Source of the DNA: CALKWS01 sp051020515
GTDB lineage: Bacteria; Actinomycetota; Actinomycetes; Actinomycetales; Beutenbergiaceae
DNA length: 64,000 nucleotides
Assembly (NCBI RefSeq): GCF_051020515.1
Contig: NZ_CP194857.1
Span: 2,046,001 to 2,110,000, forward strand
Direction: 5' to 3'
Position numbers and translations under genes: made by a program. Of the stretch, positions 1-7,416 are shown in pieces. The notes beneath the pieces were generated by a model. The model worked only from the letters and a program-made list of their open reading frames with translations, was not told where the DNA came from and did no database searches. The stretch's first letter is position 1. Each line of letters begins with the position of its first letter.

Positions 1-696
1 CGCCTCCTCGCCGACGACGGGCGCGCCAACCTGACATCCGAGGCCGCGCTCGAGGGCATTGATTATTGGGTTGAGGCTTATCGATCGACATCGCCCGAGG
101 GCAGCCTGAACTATGACGTGCTTGACCAGGCGACGCTGTTCTACCAGGGTCGCACCGCCTTCGACTTCAACTCCGGCTTCCACATCAGCGGAGTGGAGGG
201 TGCAAGTCCCGACCTCCTCGGCGACATCGCTGCCGCTCCGCTGCCTCGGATGGCCGCCGGCGAGCCCCACTACGGGGGCGAGACCTCGAACATTCCGATG
301 GTTGTGTGGGAGGCCAGCGACGTCCAGGAAGAGGCGAAGGCGTTCCTGAGGTTCCTCTACAACGACGAGGACTACATCGAGTTCCTGCACTCGGTGCCGG
401 GCGGGATGCTCCCGGCTATGTCCGACATCAGTGATAGCCCGGAGTACCAGGACAACGACGTGATCGAGGAGTTCTCAGAATCGGTCGCGGTCATCGAAGA
501 GGCAGTGCCCCTCGGCACCGCGATCGGGATGGAGCAGGGGCCGGCTCTCCAGGCTGGAATCCTCACGAGCCAAGGGGTCGTCGAGCGGATGTTCCATTCG
601 GTCATCCTCGATGGCACCGACACGCGGGAAGCCGCTGAGGCTGCGGAGCGCGAACTCAACGAACTGTTCGAAGCCGCCGGCGCCGAAATCGGCTAA
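1..696 (+). CDS. ABC transporter sugar-binding protein, 5' truncated by window
   Basis: The reading frame is open from base 1 and ends at a TAA at 694-696, so only about the last 231 residues are present; the signal peptide lies outside. The visible part has the look of the C-terminal lobe of a family 1 extracellular solute-binding protein (CUT1 sugar importers), with an alpha-helical, acidic tail. It lies 3 bases ahead of two MalF/MalG-type permease genes, which supports the role of periplasmic-face substrate capture. The downstream nan-type catabolic genes suggest a sialic acid or anhydro-sialic acid ligand; that is inference from context. Confidence 0.85.
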   Translation, partial: RLLADDGRANLTSEAALEGIDYWVEAYRSTSPEGSLNYDVLDQATLFYQGRTAFDFNSGFHISGVEGASPDLLGDIAAAPLPRMAAGEPHYGGETSNIPMVVWEASDVQEEAKAFLRFLYNDEDYIEFLHSVPGGMLPAMSDISDSPEYQDNDVIEEFSESVAVIEEAVPLGTAIGMEQGPALQAGILTSQGVVERMFHSVILDGTDTREAAEAAERELNELFEAAGAEIG

Positions 697-699
697 TCC

Positions 700-1659
700 A
701 TGATCGGAACGGCAGAAGCGCCGGCGAACAGCGGGATCGGCGGGAGCGGCGCACCAGCGCCCTCCCGCTGGTCCCGCGTGAAGCGAATCGACAAGGTCGG
801 CCTGGCCTTCATCCTCCCCAGCGTCATCGCCGTCCTCGGGCTGCTGATATACCCGCTGCTGTCCAGCTTCTTCTACTCATCAACCAACCGGCACCTGCTT
901 CGGCAGAGCTACGACATCGTGTGGCTGGACAACTTCGTCAACCTGCTGACGTCCGAGGCGTTCTGGAGGGCATTCTCGACGTCAGCCTGGTGGACCGTCG
1001 GATCGGTCAGCGGACAGTTGTTGCTCGGGCTGCTGCTTGCGCTCGCGTTGGACAGGGTCCGTCGGTGCACCGGACTCTATCGAACACTCCTGATCATCCC
1101 TTGGGCGTTTCCGGCGATCATCATCGGGTTCGGATGGACCTGGATCCTCAATGATGTGTACGGCTTCCTCCCGAACCTCCTCACCCGCATGGGCGTGACC
1201 GACGGGAATGTGAGCCTGTTATCCAATCCGAGCACGGTTGCCTGGACCGTGATCGGCATCAATATCTGGTTCGGCACCCCGCTCTTCATGGTCAACATCC
1301 TTTCGGCACTCAAGACGATTCCGCGGGAGCAATACGAGGCAGCGACGATGGACGGAGCCACCGAGCGGCAGAAGTTCAGTTTCATCACGATGCGCCATAT
1401 CAGGAACGTGATCGGACTACTCGTCATACTGCGGTTCATCTGGGTCTTCAACAACTTTGAACTGCTGTTCCTGATCACCGGCGGTGGGCCCGGAAGCATG
1501 ACGACGACACTGCCGATCTTCGCGTATCGAACCGGGTGGGGCCTGCATCAACTCGGGATGGCAGCAGCCGTCACCATTCTTCTGCTGCTGTTCCTACTCG
1601 TTCTCGCGCGAATTGCCTTCAGTGTCTTGAATCGATGGGAAAGGCAGGACGCTGGATGA
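700..1659 (+). CDS. Carbohydrate ABC transporter permease (MalF type)
   Basis: This 319-residue membrane protein has a short cytoplasmic N-terminus, a first membrane segment near residues 30-50 and about six segments in total. The cytoplasmic EAA loop that contacts the ATPase is visible as E-A-A-T-M-D-G-A near residue 215. It starts 3 bases after the binding protein and its stop overlaps the start of the next permease, so the three are one transcription unit. No ATPase gene is present in the operon, so a shared MsmK/UgpC-type ATPase encoded elsewhere is likely. Confidence 0.92.
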   Translation: MIGTAEAPANSGIGGSGAPAPSRWSRVKRIDKVGLAFILPSVIAVLGLLIYPLLSSFFYSSTNRHLLRQSYDIVWLDNFVNLLTSEAFWRAFSTSAWWTVGSVSGQLLLGLLLALALDRVRRCTGLYRTLLIIPWAFPAIIIGFGWTWILNDVYGFLPNLLTRMGVTDGNVSLLSNPSTVAWTVIGINIWFGTPLFMVNILSALKTIPREQYEAATMDGATERQKFSFITMRHIRNVIGLLVILRFIWVFNNFELLFLITGGGPGSMTTTLPIFAYRTGWGLHQLGMAAAVTILLLLFLLVLARIAFSVLNRWERQDAG

Positions 1660-2483
1660 TTGCGCGCCGTCGAAACCAGTTGTTGCTGCATGGCTTCCTT
1701 CTTCTCGTATCCATCATCTTCGTGTTCCCACTGGTATGGATCATCGTCTCGTCGTTCAAGACCGGACCGGACCTGGCATCCAACCCGGTCTCCTTCGTCC
1801 CGGAGACGTTCACGCTCGACAACTACGTCAATGTGCTCATTGGGCTCGGATTTCTGCGAAACCTCGGTAACAGCCTCTATATCTCTCTGATTACTACGGC
1901 CCTGACCGTCATCGGAAGCACGATGGCCGCCTATGGTGTGGTTCGCTTCTTCCCGAAGGTCGGCAAAAGACTCACGCGGTTACTGATCGCGACATACATG
2001 TTTCCGCCGATCCTGCTCGCGGTGCCGTACCTGTTCATCATGGTGCAACTGAATCTGATCAACACCTACACCGGACTCGTCCTCGCCTACCTGTCGTTCT
2101 CCTTGCCCTATGCCATTTGGATGCTGGTCGGTTTCTACGGCAGGGTTCCCCTTGAGGTCGAGGAGGGTGCGCAGATGGACGGGGCCGGCAAGTTTCGTGT
2201 GTTCTGGCAGATCGCGACGCCGATTGTTATGCCCGGGATCGTGGCTACGGCCGTGTACACCTTCATCAATACGTTCAACGAATTTCTCTATCCGCTGTTG
2301 TTCATCAATGAAACAGGCAAAATGCCCGTCGCAGTCGCATTGTATTCGCTGACCGGTTCTGAGGTCCTTGATTGGGGAGCGATGATGGCCGCGGCTGTCA
2401 CTGTGGTCGTCCCATCGGTGCTGTTCTTCATGGCGATACAGAAGCATATTGCCGGCGGTCTGGCGGAAGGATCGGTGAAATGA
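1656..2483 (+). CDS. Carbohydrate ABC transporter permease (MalG type)
   Basis: The start is placed at the ATG at 1656, which overlaps the preceding TGA in an ATGA arrangement; an in-frame ATG at 1635 is possible but less likely. The 275-residue product begins with a basic stretch and a membrane helix, and carries an EAA-type loop (E-E-G-A-Q-M-D-G-A) in the second half, as expected for binding-protein-dependent inner membrane components. It should pair with the upstream MalF-type permease to form the membrane channel of the sugar importer. Confidence 0.92.
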   Translation: MIARRRNQLLLHGFLLLVSIIFVFPLVWIIVSSFKTGPDLASNPVSFVPETFTLDNYVNVLIGLGFLRNLGNSLYISLITTALTVIGSTMAAYGVVRFFPKVGKRLTRLLIATYMFPPILLAVPYLFIMVQLNLINTYTGLVLAYLSFSLPYAIWMLVGFYGRVPLEVEEGAQMDGAGKFRVFWQIATPIVMPGIVATAVYTFINTFNEFLYPLLFINETGKMPVAVALYSLTGSEVLDWGAMMAAAVTVVVPSVLFFMAIQKHIAGGLAEGSVK

Positions 2484-2513
2484 AGCATTGTCGCCTCATC
2501 TGAAAGGAATCAA

Positions 2514-3650
2514 GTGAAACCTGTTCGTTATGGCATCGTCGGGACCGGCTACTTCGGTGCTGAGATCGGGCGGTACCTGGTGTCTCGGAGTGATGCGGTG
2601 GTTTCCGCCGTTCACGATCCACAGAACGCTGAGAACGTTGCAGCGGAACTAGGTGCTCGGAGCGTGGGGTCCCCGGCGGAGTTGTGCGCTGCCGAGGATG
2701 TGGATGCGGTCGTGGTGGCATCACCGAACTGGGCTCACCGCGAGCCCGTCGTCCTCGCCGCGCGCTCTGGAAAGGCGGTCTTCTGCGAGAAGCCGATCGC
2801 TCTCTCTTACGAGGACTGTCTGGCGATGCTGGATGAGACCAGGCGGGCAGGTGTGCTGCTGATGGCCGGGCACGTCATGAACTTCATGAGTGGCGTGCGT
2901 CGGGCGAGGAGCCTAATCGAGGAAGGGGCGATCGGGGATGTGCTCTTCTGCCGTGCTGTGCGGAACGGCTGGGAGGGCCCGCAACCTTCCTTGAACTGGA
3001 AGAAGCAGCGAAAGTTGTCGGGTGGACACCTCTACCACCACATCCATGAACTCGACTTCGTGCAATCCATCATGGGGCCCGCGCGGATCGCGACCATGGT
3101 GGGAGGAAACGTCGCGCACCAGGGCAGGGGCTCGGGGGACGAAGAAGACATTCTCGTCATCACTCTGGAGTTCGACGGTGACCGGTTCGCCGCGCTGGAG
3201 TACGGCTCGGCGTTCCGGTGGCCGGAGCATCACGTGCTGATTCAGGGGACCGAGGGCGCCATTCGGATCGACCTTCAAGACCCCGGGTGTGAACTGCGGA
3301 CGCCCGACCGAACCGAGAGGTTCCTCCTGCACAGGTCCCGAGCCGAGGACGATGAGCGACGCGCGATCTATAGCGGGAGCGAGACGGATGGAGCAGTCAT
3401 GTATGGCGATCCTGACCGCCGGCCACCTCTGTGGCTTCGCGGGATCATCGAGGAGGAACTCGCGTACTTCCATGATCTCGTCCAAGGCGGCGCGCCGAGC
3501 GAGGAGTTTGCCGCACTCACGGACGGATCGGCGGCTGCGGCCTCGATTGCCACGGCTGACGCCTTGACGTTGTCCTTGAGTGATTCCCGCAAGGTGCCAG
3601 TCGAGAGCGTGATCAACGCGGCGGAACGAAGCCCGAGTTTGCCCGTCTAG
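2514..3650 (+). CDS. Gfo/Idh/MocA family oxidoreductase, candidate NanOx
   Basis: The 378-residue protein starts at a GTG preceded by an AAAGGA ribosome binding site. An N-terminal Rossmann fold is visible (G-I-V-G-T-G-Y-F-G, residues 8-16), followed by the family E-K-P motif at residues 92-94 and a G-G-H-L-Y-H-H-I-H-E-L-D segment at residues 170-181. Members use NAD(P) to oxidise or epimerise sugars. Its place between a sugar importer and nanA/nanK/nanE-like genes matches the position of NanOx, the oxidoreductase that converts 2,7-anhydro-Neu5Ac to Neu5Ac. The family is secure; the NanOx assignment is inference from gene order and the His pair. Confidence 0.88.
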   Translation: MKPVRYGIVGTGYFGAEIGRYLVSRSDAVVSAVHDPQNAENVAAELGARSVGSPAELCAAEDVDAVVVASPNWAHREPVVLAARSGKAVFCEKPIALSYEDCLAMLDETRRAGVLLMAGHVMNFMSGVRRARSLIEEGAIGDVLFCRAVRNGWEGPQPSLNWKKQRKLSGGHLYHHIHELDFVQSIMGPARIATMVGGNVAHQGRGSGDEEDILVITLEFDGDRFAALEYGSAFRWPEHHVLIQGTEGAIRIDLQDPGCELRTPDRTERFLLHRSRAEDDERRAIYSGSETDGAVMYGDPDRRPPLWLRGIIEEELAYFHDLVQGGAPSEEFAALTDGSAAAASIATADALTLSLSDSRKVPVESVINAAERSPSLPV

Positions 3651-3720
3651 GCACCGCACCGATCCCCGACCAGTCTGACGATTCGCGGCTCACGTACCGC
3701 ACTTCACGATGGAGATTCCT

Positions 3721-4647
3721 GTGGCCTCTACCCGCATCTGCGGCGTTATCCCCCCGATCATCACACCATTGACACCGGAGGGGAACATCGACCACGACGC
3801 GCTCGCCGCCGTGGTCGAGCACCTACTTGCAGGCGGCGTCGACGGCGTCTTCGTCCTAGGATCGACCGGCGAGGTCGCCTACCTAGACGACTCGGAGCGC
3901 GAGTCCGTTGTACGCACGGTCGTGGACAAGGTCGCTGGACGTGTCCCTGTGCTGGTCGGCGCGATCGACACCACGGCCGGTCGCGTGATTCACCATGCTC
4001 GGCGAGCGCAGTCCTTGGGTGCCGATGCGATCGTGGCGACAGCACCCCTGTATGCCATCAATGATTCCGACGAGATCGAGCGACACTTCCGCGCCATCTC
4101 GGCTGCGAGCACGTTGCCGCTCTTCGCCTATGACATCCCAGCCCGCGTGCACACGAAACTCCCCATCGAACTCCTCACGCGACTGGGCACCGAGGGGGTC
4201 CTAGCCGGTGTTAAGGACTCATCCGGGGATGATGTGAACTTTCGCCGGCTGGTAGCAGCCAATGTGCGTGCCGGTCGGCCGCTCATGGTGCTGACCGGTC
4301 ATGAAGTTGTCGTCGACGGCATGCTTCTACTGGGCGCGGACGGAGTCGTCCCCGGATTGGGCAACGTCGACCCGGTCGGCTATGTCCGCCTCCTTGAAAC
4401 TGCCCAGGCTGGTGACTGGACTCGGGCACGCCAGGAACAGGATCGGCTAGCGCAACTTTTCGAGATCGTCTACCAAGCCGATGGCCGGTCGGGCGACGCC
4501 GCTGGGGTCGGCGCTTTCAAGGTTGCAATGAAACACCTTGGAGTCATTCCTACCGCCACGATGGCCTTCCCCGTCGAGGAACTGGGCGAAGCAGCGATCG
4601 CCCGTATCTGCGCCATCGTTGACGCGGCCTTGCCCGTGAGTGCATGA
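3721..4647 (+). CDS. nanA: DapA-family aldolase, probable N-acetylneuraminate lyase
   Basis: The GTG at 3721 is chosen because a GGAG lies 6 bases upstream; an in-frame ATG at 3709 has no such site. The 308-residue TIM-barrel shows G-S-T-G-E at 47-51, a Y-D-I-P segment with Tyr137 and a G-V-K-D-S-S-G segment with Lys165 as the Schiff-base lysine. Tyr137/Lys165 numbering and the Ser-Thr pair resemble N-acetylneuraminate lyase more than dihydrodipicolinate synthase. The expected reaction is cleavage of Neu5Ac to ManNAc and pyruvate. ROK kinase and NanE downstream would take ManNAc onward. Another 2-keto-3-deoxy acid aldolase specificity cannot be excluded. Confidence 0.85.
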   Translation: MASTRICGVIPPIITPLTPEGNIDHDALAAVVEHLLAGGVDGVFVLGSTGEVAYLDDSERESVVRTVVDKVAGRVPVLVGAIDTTAGRVIHHARRAQSLGADAIVATAPLYAINDSDEIERHFRAISAASTLPLFAYDIPARVHTKLPIELLTRLGTEGVLAGVKDSSGDDVNFRRLVAANVRAGRPLMVLTGHEVVVDGMLLLGADGVVPGLGNVDPVGYVRLLETAQAGDWTRARQEQDRLAQLFEIVYQADGRSGDAAGVGAFKVAMKHLGVIPTATMAFPVEELGEAAIARICAIVDAALPVSA

Positions 4648-4720
4648 ATCTCGGGCAGCCTGGGGTGTGCGGCTTGCCCGCGGGCCGCCACCTAGGGCTC
4701 ATGGCTCGATGGAGGGCGAC

Positions 4721-5704
4721 GTGAGTCACCTCGTCGGCGTCGATCTGGGCGGGACGAAGACTGCTGCGGCTTTGGTGAGTCTCGAAGGCCAGGTGGGAGC
4801 GGCTTACGCGATTCCCACTCCAGCACGGGATGGGCCGGAGGCAATCCTCGATGCTGTCGCCACTCTCGTGCGTGAGGTCGTTGCTCGATATGAGGGTTCT
4901 CTCGCACCGGGGCAGTACGGGGCCACGATCCACCTCCCAGGCATCGTCCAACTCCTGGGGATCGGTGTGGGCACTGCAGGTGTGGTGGACGCCGGCGTGG
5001 GACGGGTCCTGTCGGCGACGGACGCCTTGCCGGGCTGGCCGGGGACCGACGTCCGTCAAGGGCTGCGGGAGCGACTTGCGGACCTGATCGGTGATCACCC
5101 TGTGACGGTAGAGAACGATGTGGACGCTCATGGCGCCGGAGAGGCATGGCAGGGCGCGGCAGCCGGGTCCGACGACGTGCTGATGGTCACGGTCGGCACC
5201 GGAGTCGGGGCTAGCGTCGTCTTCGACGGCCGACCGCTCCGCGGAGCCCATCACGTGGCCGGGGAACTGGGACACCTCCCGAGCCCGGAAGCCGCTGGGC
5301 TGCGCTGTGGTTGTGGCAAGGAGGGACACCTGGAAGGTATCGCCTCCGGTCCGGCACTGCATCGACACTACCTACGCCTGGGCGGAGATCCCGCTGCTGC
5401 CGACGCCCGGGCGGTTTACGCCCGGGCCGCCGCTGGAGATGCGCTGGCCGAGCGGGCCCTCGCTGTCTCGGCTCGTGCCGTGGGAAGAGCAGTGGCCGGT
5501 GTCGCCATGGTGCTCGACCCGGCAGTGGTGGTCGTGGGCGGGGGGTTGAGCCAGGCCGGCCCGCTGTGGTGGCAGCCCATGGTTTCGGCACTGCGCCACG
5601 AACTCATCGCACCCCTCATCGACCTTCCGGTGCGGCGCTCCGATCTCGGCCCGGCAGCCGGCATCCTCGGAGCCGCGCGCTCTGCACTGCTGTGCCGTTC
5701 GTGA
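4721..5704 (+). CDS. nanK: ROK family kinase, probable N-acetylmannosamine kinase
   Basis: The GTG at 4721 follows GGAGGG by 4 bases, which decides the start over an ATG at 4709. The 327-residue protein opens with the phosphate-binding motif V-G-V-D-L-G-G-T-K-T and has the ROK zinc region G-H-L-P-S-P with L-R-C-G-C-G-K-E-G-H-L-E; the usual third Cys of this motif reads His. ROK proteins phosphorylate hexoses with ATP in the cytoplasm. Between a NanA-like lyase and NanE, the expected substrate is ManNAc, giving ManNAc-6-phosphate. Glucokinase activity is the alternative. Confidence 0.85.
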   Translation: MSHLVGVDLGGTKTAAALVSLEGQVGAAYAIPTPARDGPEAILDAVATLVREVVARYEGSLAPGQYGATIHLPGIVQLLGIGVGTAGVVDAGVGRVLSATDALPGWPGTDVRQGLRERLADLIGDHPVTVENDVDAHGAGEAWQGAAAGSDDVLMVTVGTGVGASVVFDGRPLRGAHHVAGELGHLPSPEAAGLRCGCGKEGHLEGIASGPALHRHYLRLGGDPAAADARAVYARAAAGDALAERALAVSARAVGRAVAGVAMVLDPAVVVVGGGLSQAGPLWWQPMVSALRHELIAPLIDLPVRRSDLGPAAGILGAARSALLCRS

Positions 5705-5727
5705 TCACTGAACCGAAGGGAACTAGT

Positions 5728-6405
5728 GTGGCATCGATCCTTGACCAGTTGAACGGGCAACTCATCGTCTCCTGCCAGGCTTACCCGGATGAGCCGCTGC
5801 GGGACGGGGAGGTGATGGCCCGGATGGCGCAGGCTGTGATCGCGGGAGGCGCCGCGGGAGTCCGCGCCCAGGGCTTGACGGACATCGGACTCATCCAAGC
5901 CTGCACGAATGTGCCACTCATCGGCCTCTGGAAGGATGGTGACGACCCGGTCTTCATCACCCCGACCCTTGAACACGCGACCGCGGTGGCCGAGGCTGGC
6001 GCTGACATTGTCGCCCTCGACGGCACTCGCCGTCCGCGTCCGGACGGTCTGACGTTGGCCGAGACGATTGACGGACTCCGGCAGTACTCCCATGTCCTGG
6101 TGATGGCGGACTGTGGCAGTCTCGATGACGCCTTGGCGGCCGAGGATGACGGGGCCGATCTCGTTGGCACGACCTTGGCCGGTTACACCGGGGAACGTGC
6201 GAAGACCAAAGGTCCCGATACCGAACTCATCGATCAACTGGTCGAACGCTGCGAGCGACCTGTCATCGCTGAAGGCAGGGTGCATACGACGGCTCAGGCT
6301 GCTGACGTGATGGAGCGGGGTGCTTTTGCCGTCGTGGTAGGAACCGCGATTACCCACCCGACGACCATCACGGGCTGGTTTCACCAAGCAGTTGCCGGGG
6401 CGTAG
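5728..6405 (+). CDS. nanE: N-acetylmannosamine-6-phosphate 2-epimerase
   Basis: The GTG at 5728 is preferred because GAAGGGA precedes it at good spacing; a GTG at 5701 overlapping the kinase stop is the alternative. The 225-residue TIM-barrel shows hallmark NanE segments: V-S-C-Q-A near the N-terminus, G-L-W-K-D, A-D-I-V-A-L-D-G-T-R-R-P-R-P, and I-A-E-G-R-V-H-T-T close to the end, followed by V-V-G-T-A-I-T-H-P. It converts ManNAc-6-phosphate to GlcNAc-6-phosphate, so the operon funnels sialic acid into amino-sugar metabolism. It is the last gene of the block. Confidence 0.92.
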   Translation: MASILDQLNGQLIVSCQAYPDEPLRDGEVMARMAQAVIAGGAAGVRAQGLTDIGLIQACTNVPLIGLWKDGDDPVFITPTLEHATAVAEAGADIVALDGTRRPRPDGLTLAETIDGLRQYSHVLVMADCGSLDDALAAEDDGADLVGTTLAGYTGERAKTKGPDTELIDQLVERCERPVIAEGRVHTTAQAADVMERGAFAVVVGTAITHPTTITGWFHQAVAGA

Positions 6406-6489
6406 GGACCACGAGTATCGGCAACTCTTCCGCTCCGCGAGGTCGCTTCGCGCTGCCGGCGCGCATCGTACCGCGAGCGCGCTCCCAGT

Positions 6490-7244
6490 TCAGGTGAAGT
6501 AGGCCCCGCCGTTGATGTCCACCACGGTGCCGGTGACGAAGGCGCTCTCCTCCGAGCACAACCACAGCACCGGGCCGGAGACGTCGTCGGGGTAGCCGGC
6601 CCGGGCCAGCGGGATGGCGTCGATGGTGGCCCGCTGCCGCTCCGGGGTGCTGAACGTCTCGTGGAAGGGGGTGTCCAGGATGAGCCCGGGGGCCAGGGCG
6701 TTGACGGTGATCTGCTTGGGTGCCAGTTCCTTGGCCAGGGAGCGGGTGTAGCCGAAGATCCCGGCCTTGGCGGCGGCGTAGGCCCCCGAGCCGTCCGAGC
6801 CGCCGTTCTGCCCCGCCACCGAGGAGACGTTGACGATCCGTCCGCCGGGGTGCATGAACTTGATCGCCTCCCGGGTCACCATGAAGGTGGAGTCCAGGTT
6901 GACGGCCATCACCGTGCGCCAGTGCTCGGTGCTCATCTCCGCCAACGGCACCCGCCCGATCAGCCCACCCGCGTTGTTACCAGGATGTCCAACCCGCCGA
7001 GTTTGCCAGCGGCGTCGGCGACACCGTCGATCACGGCGGCCTCATCGGTGACGTCCAACTGCATCGACAGCGCCGGTGGGGCGTTGGTGGCAGCGAGTGC
7101 GTCCAGGAACTCCGGGTCGGGGGCGTGGGTGAGGTAGGTGAACGCGACCTGGGCGCCCTCCCGGGCCAGGTCCGCCACGATGCGGCGGCCGATTCCGATG
7201 CCGCCACCGGTTACCAGTGCCTTCTTGCCGGCCAAACGAGACAT
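6490..7244 (-). pseudogene. SDR family oxidoreductase (FabG-like), one-base frameshift
   Basis: The N-terminal part (7244 to about 6980) carries the NAD(P)-binding T-G-G-G-I-G-I-G-R motif and reads D-I-L-V before leaving frame. The C-terminal part (to the stop at 6490) carries the catalytic N-V-S-S and Y-A-A-A-K motifs. Adding one base near 6978-6980 restores the expected D-I-L-V-N-N-A-G and a 251-residue protein, the usual SDR length. The most economical explanation is a lost base in the assembly. The substrate is unknown; 3-oxoacyl-ACP reductase-type enzymes look similar. It converges on nanE and is probably a separate unit. Confidence 0.85.
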
Positions 7245-7416
7245 CTGTGCTCCTTGCGCTGATCGTCCTGGCTGATGGTCTGATCCGCCCTCAACCGTAG
7301 CCGGACTGCGAGCGACCCTCAGGGTTGAGGCGAAAAGGCGGCGTCGGCGCTCAGGCGGGGGTAGCGGGAGCGGCCCATCGGGGTGGCTGCACGGGACTCA
7401 GGGTGCGAGAGCCGCC

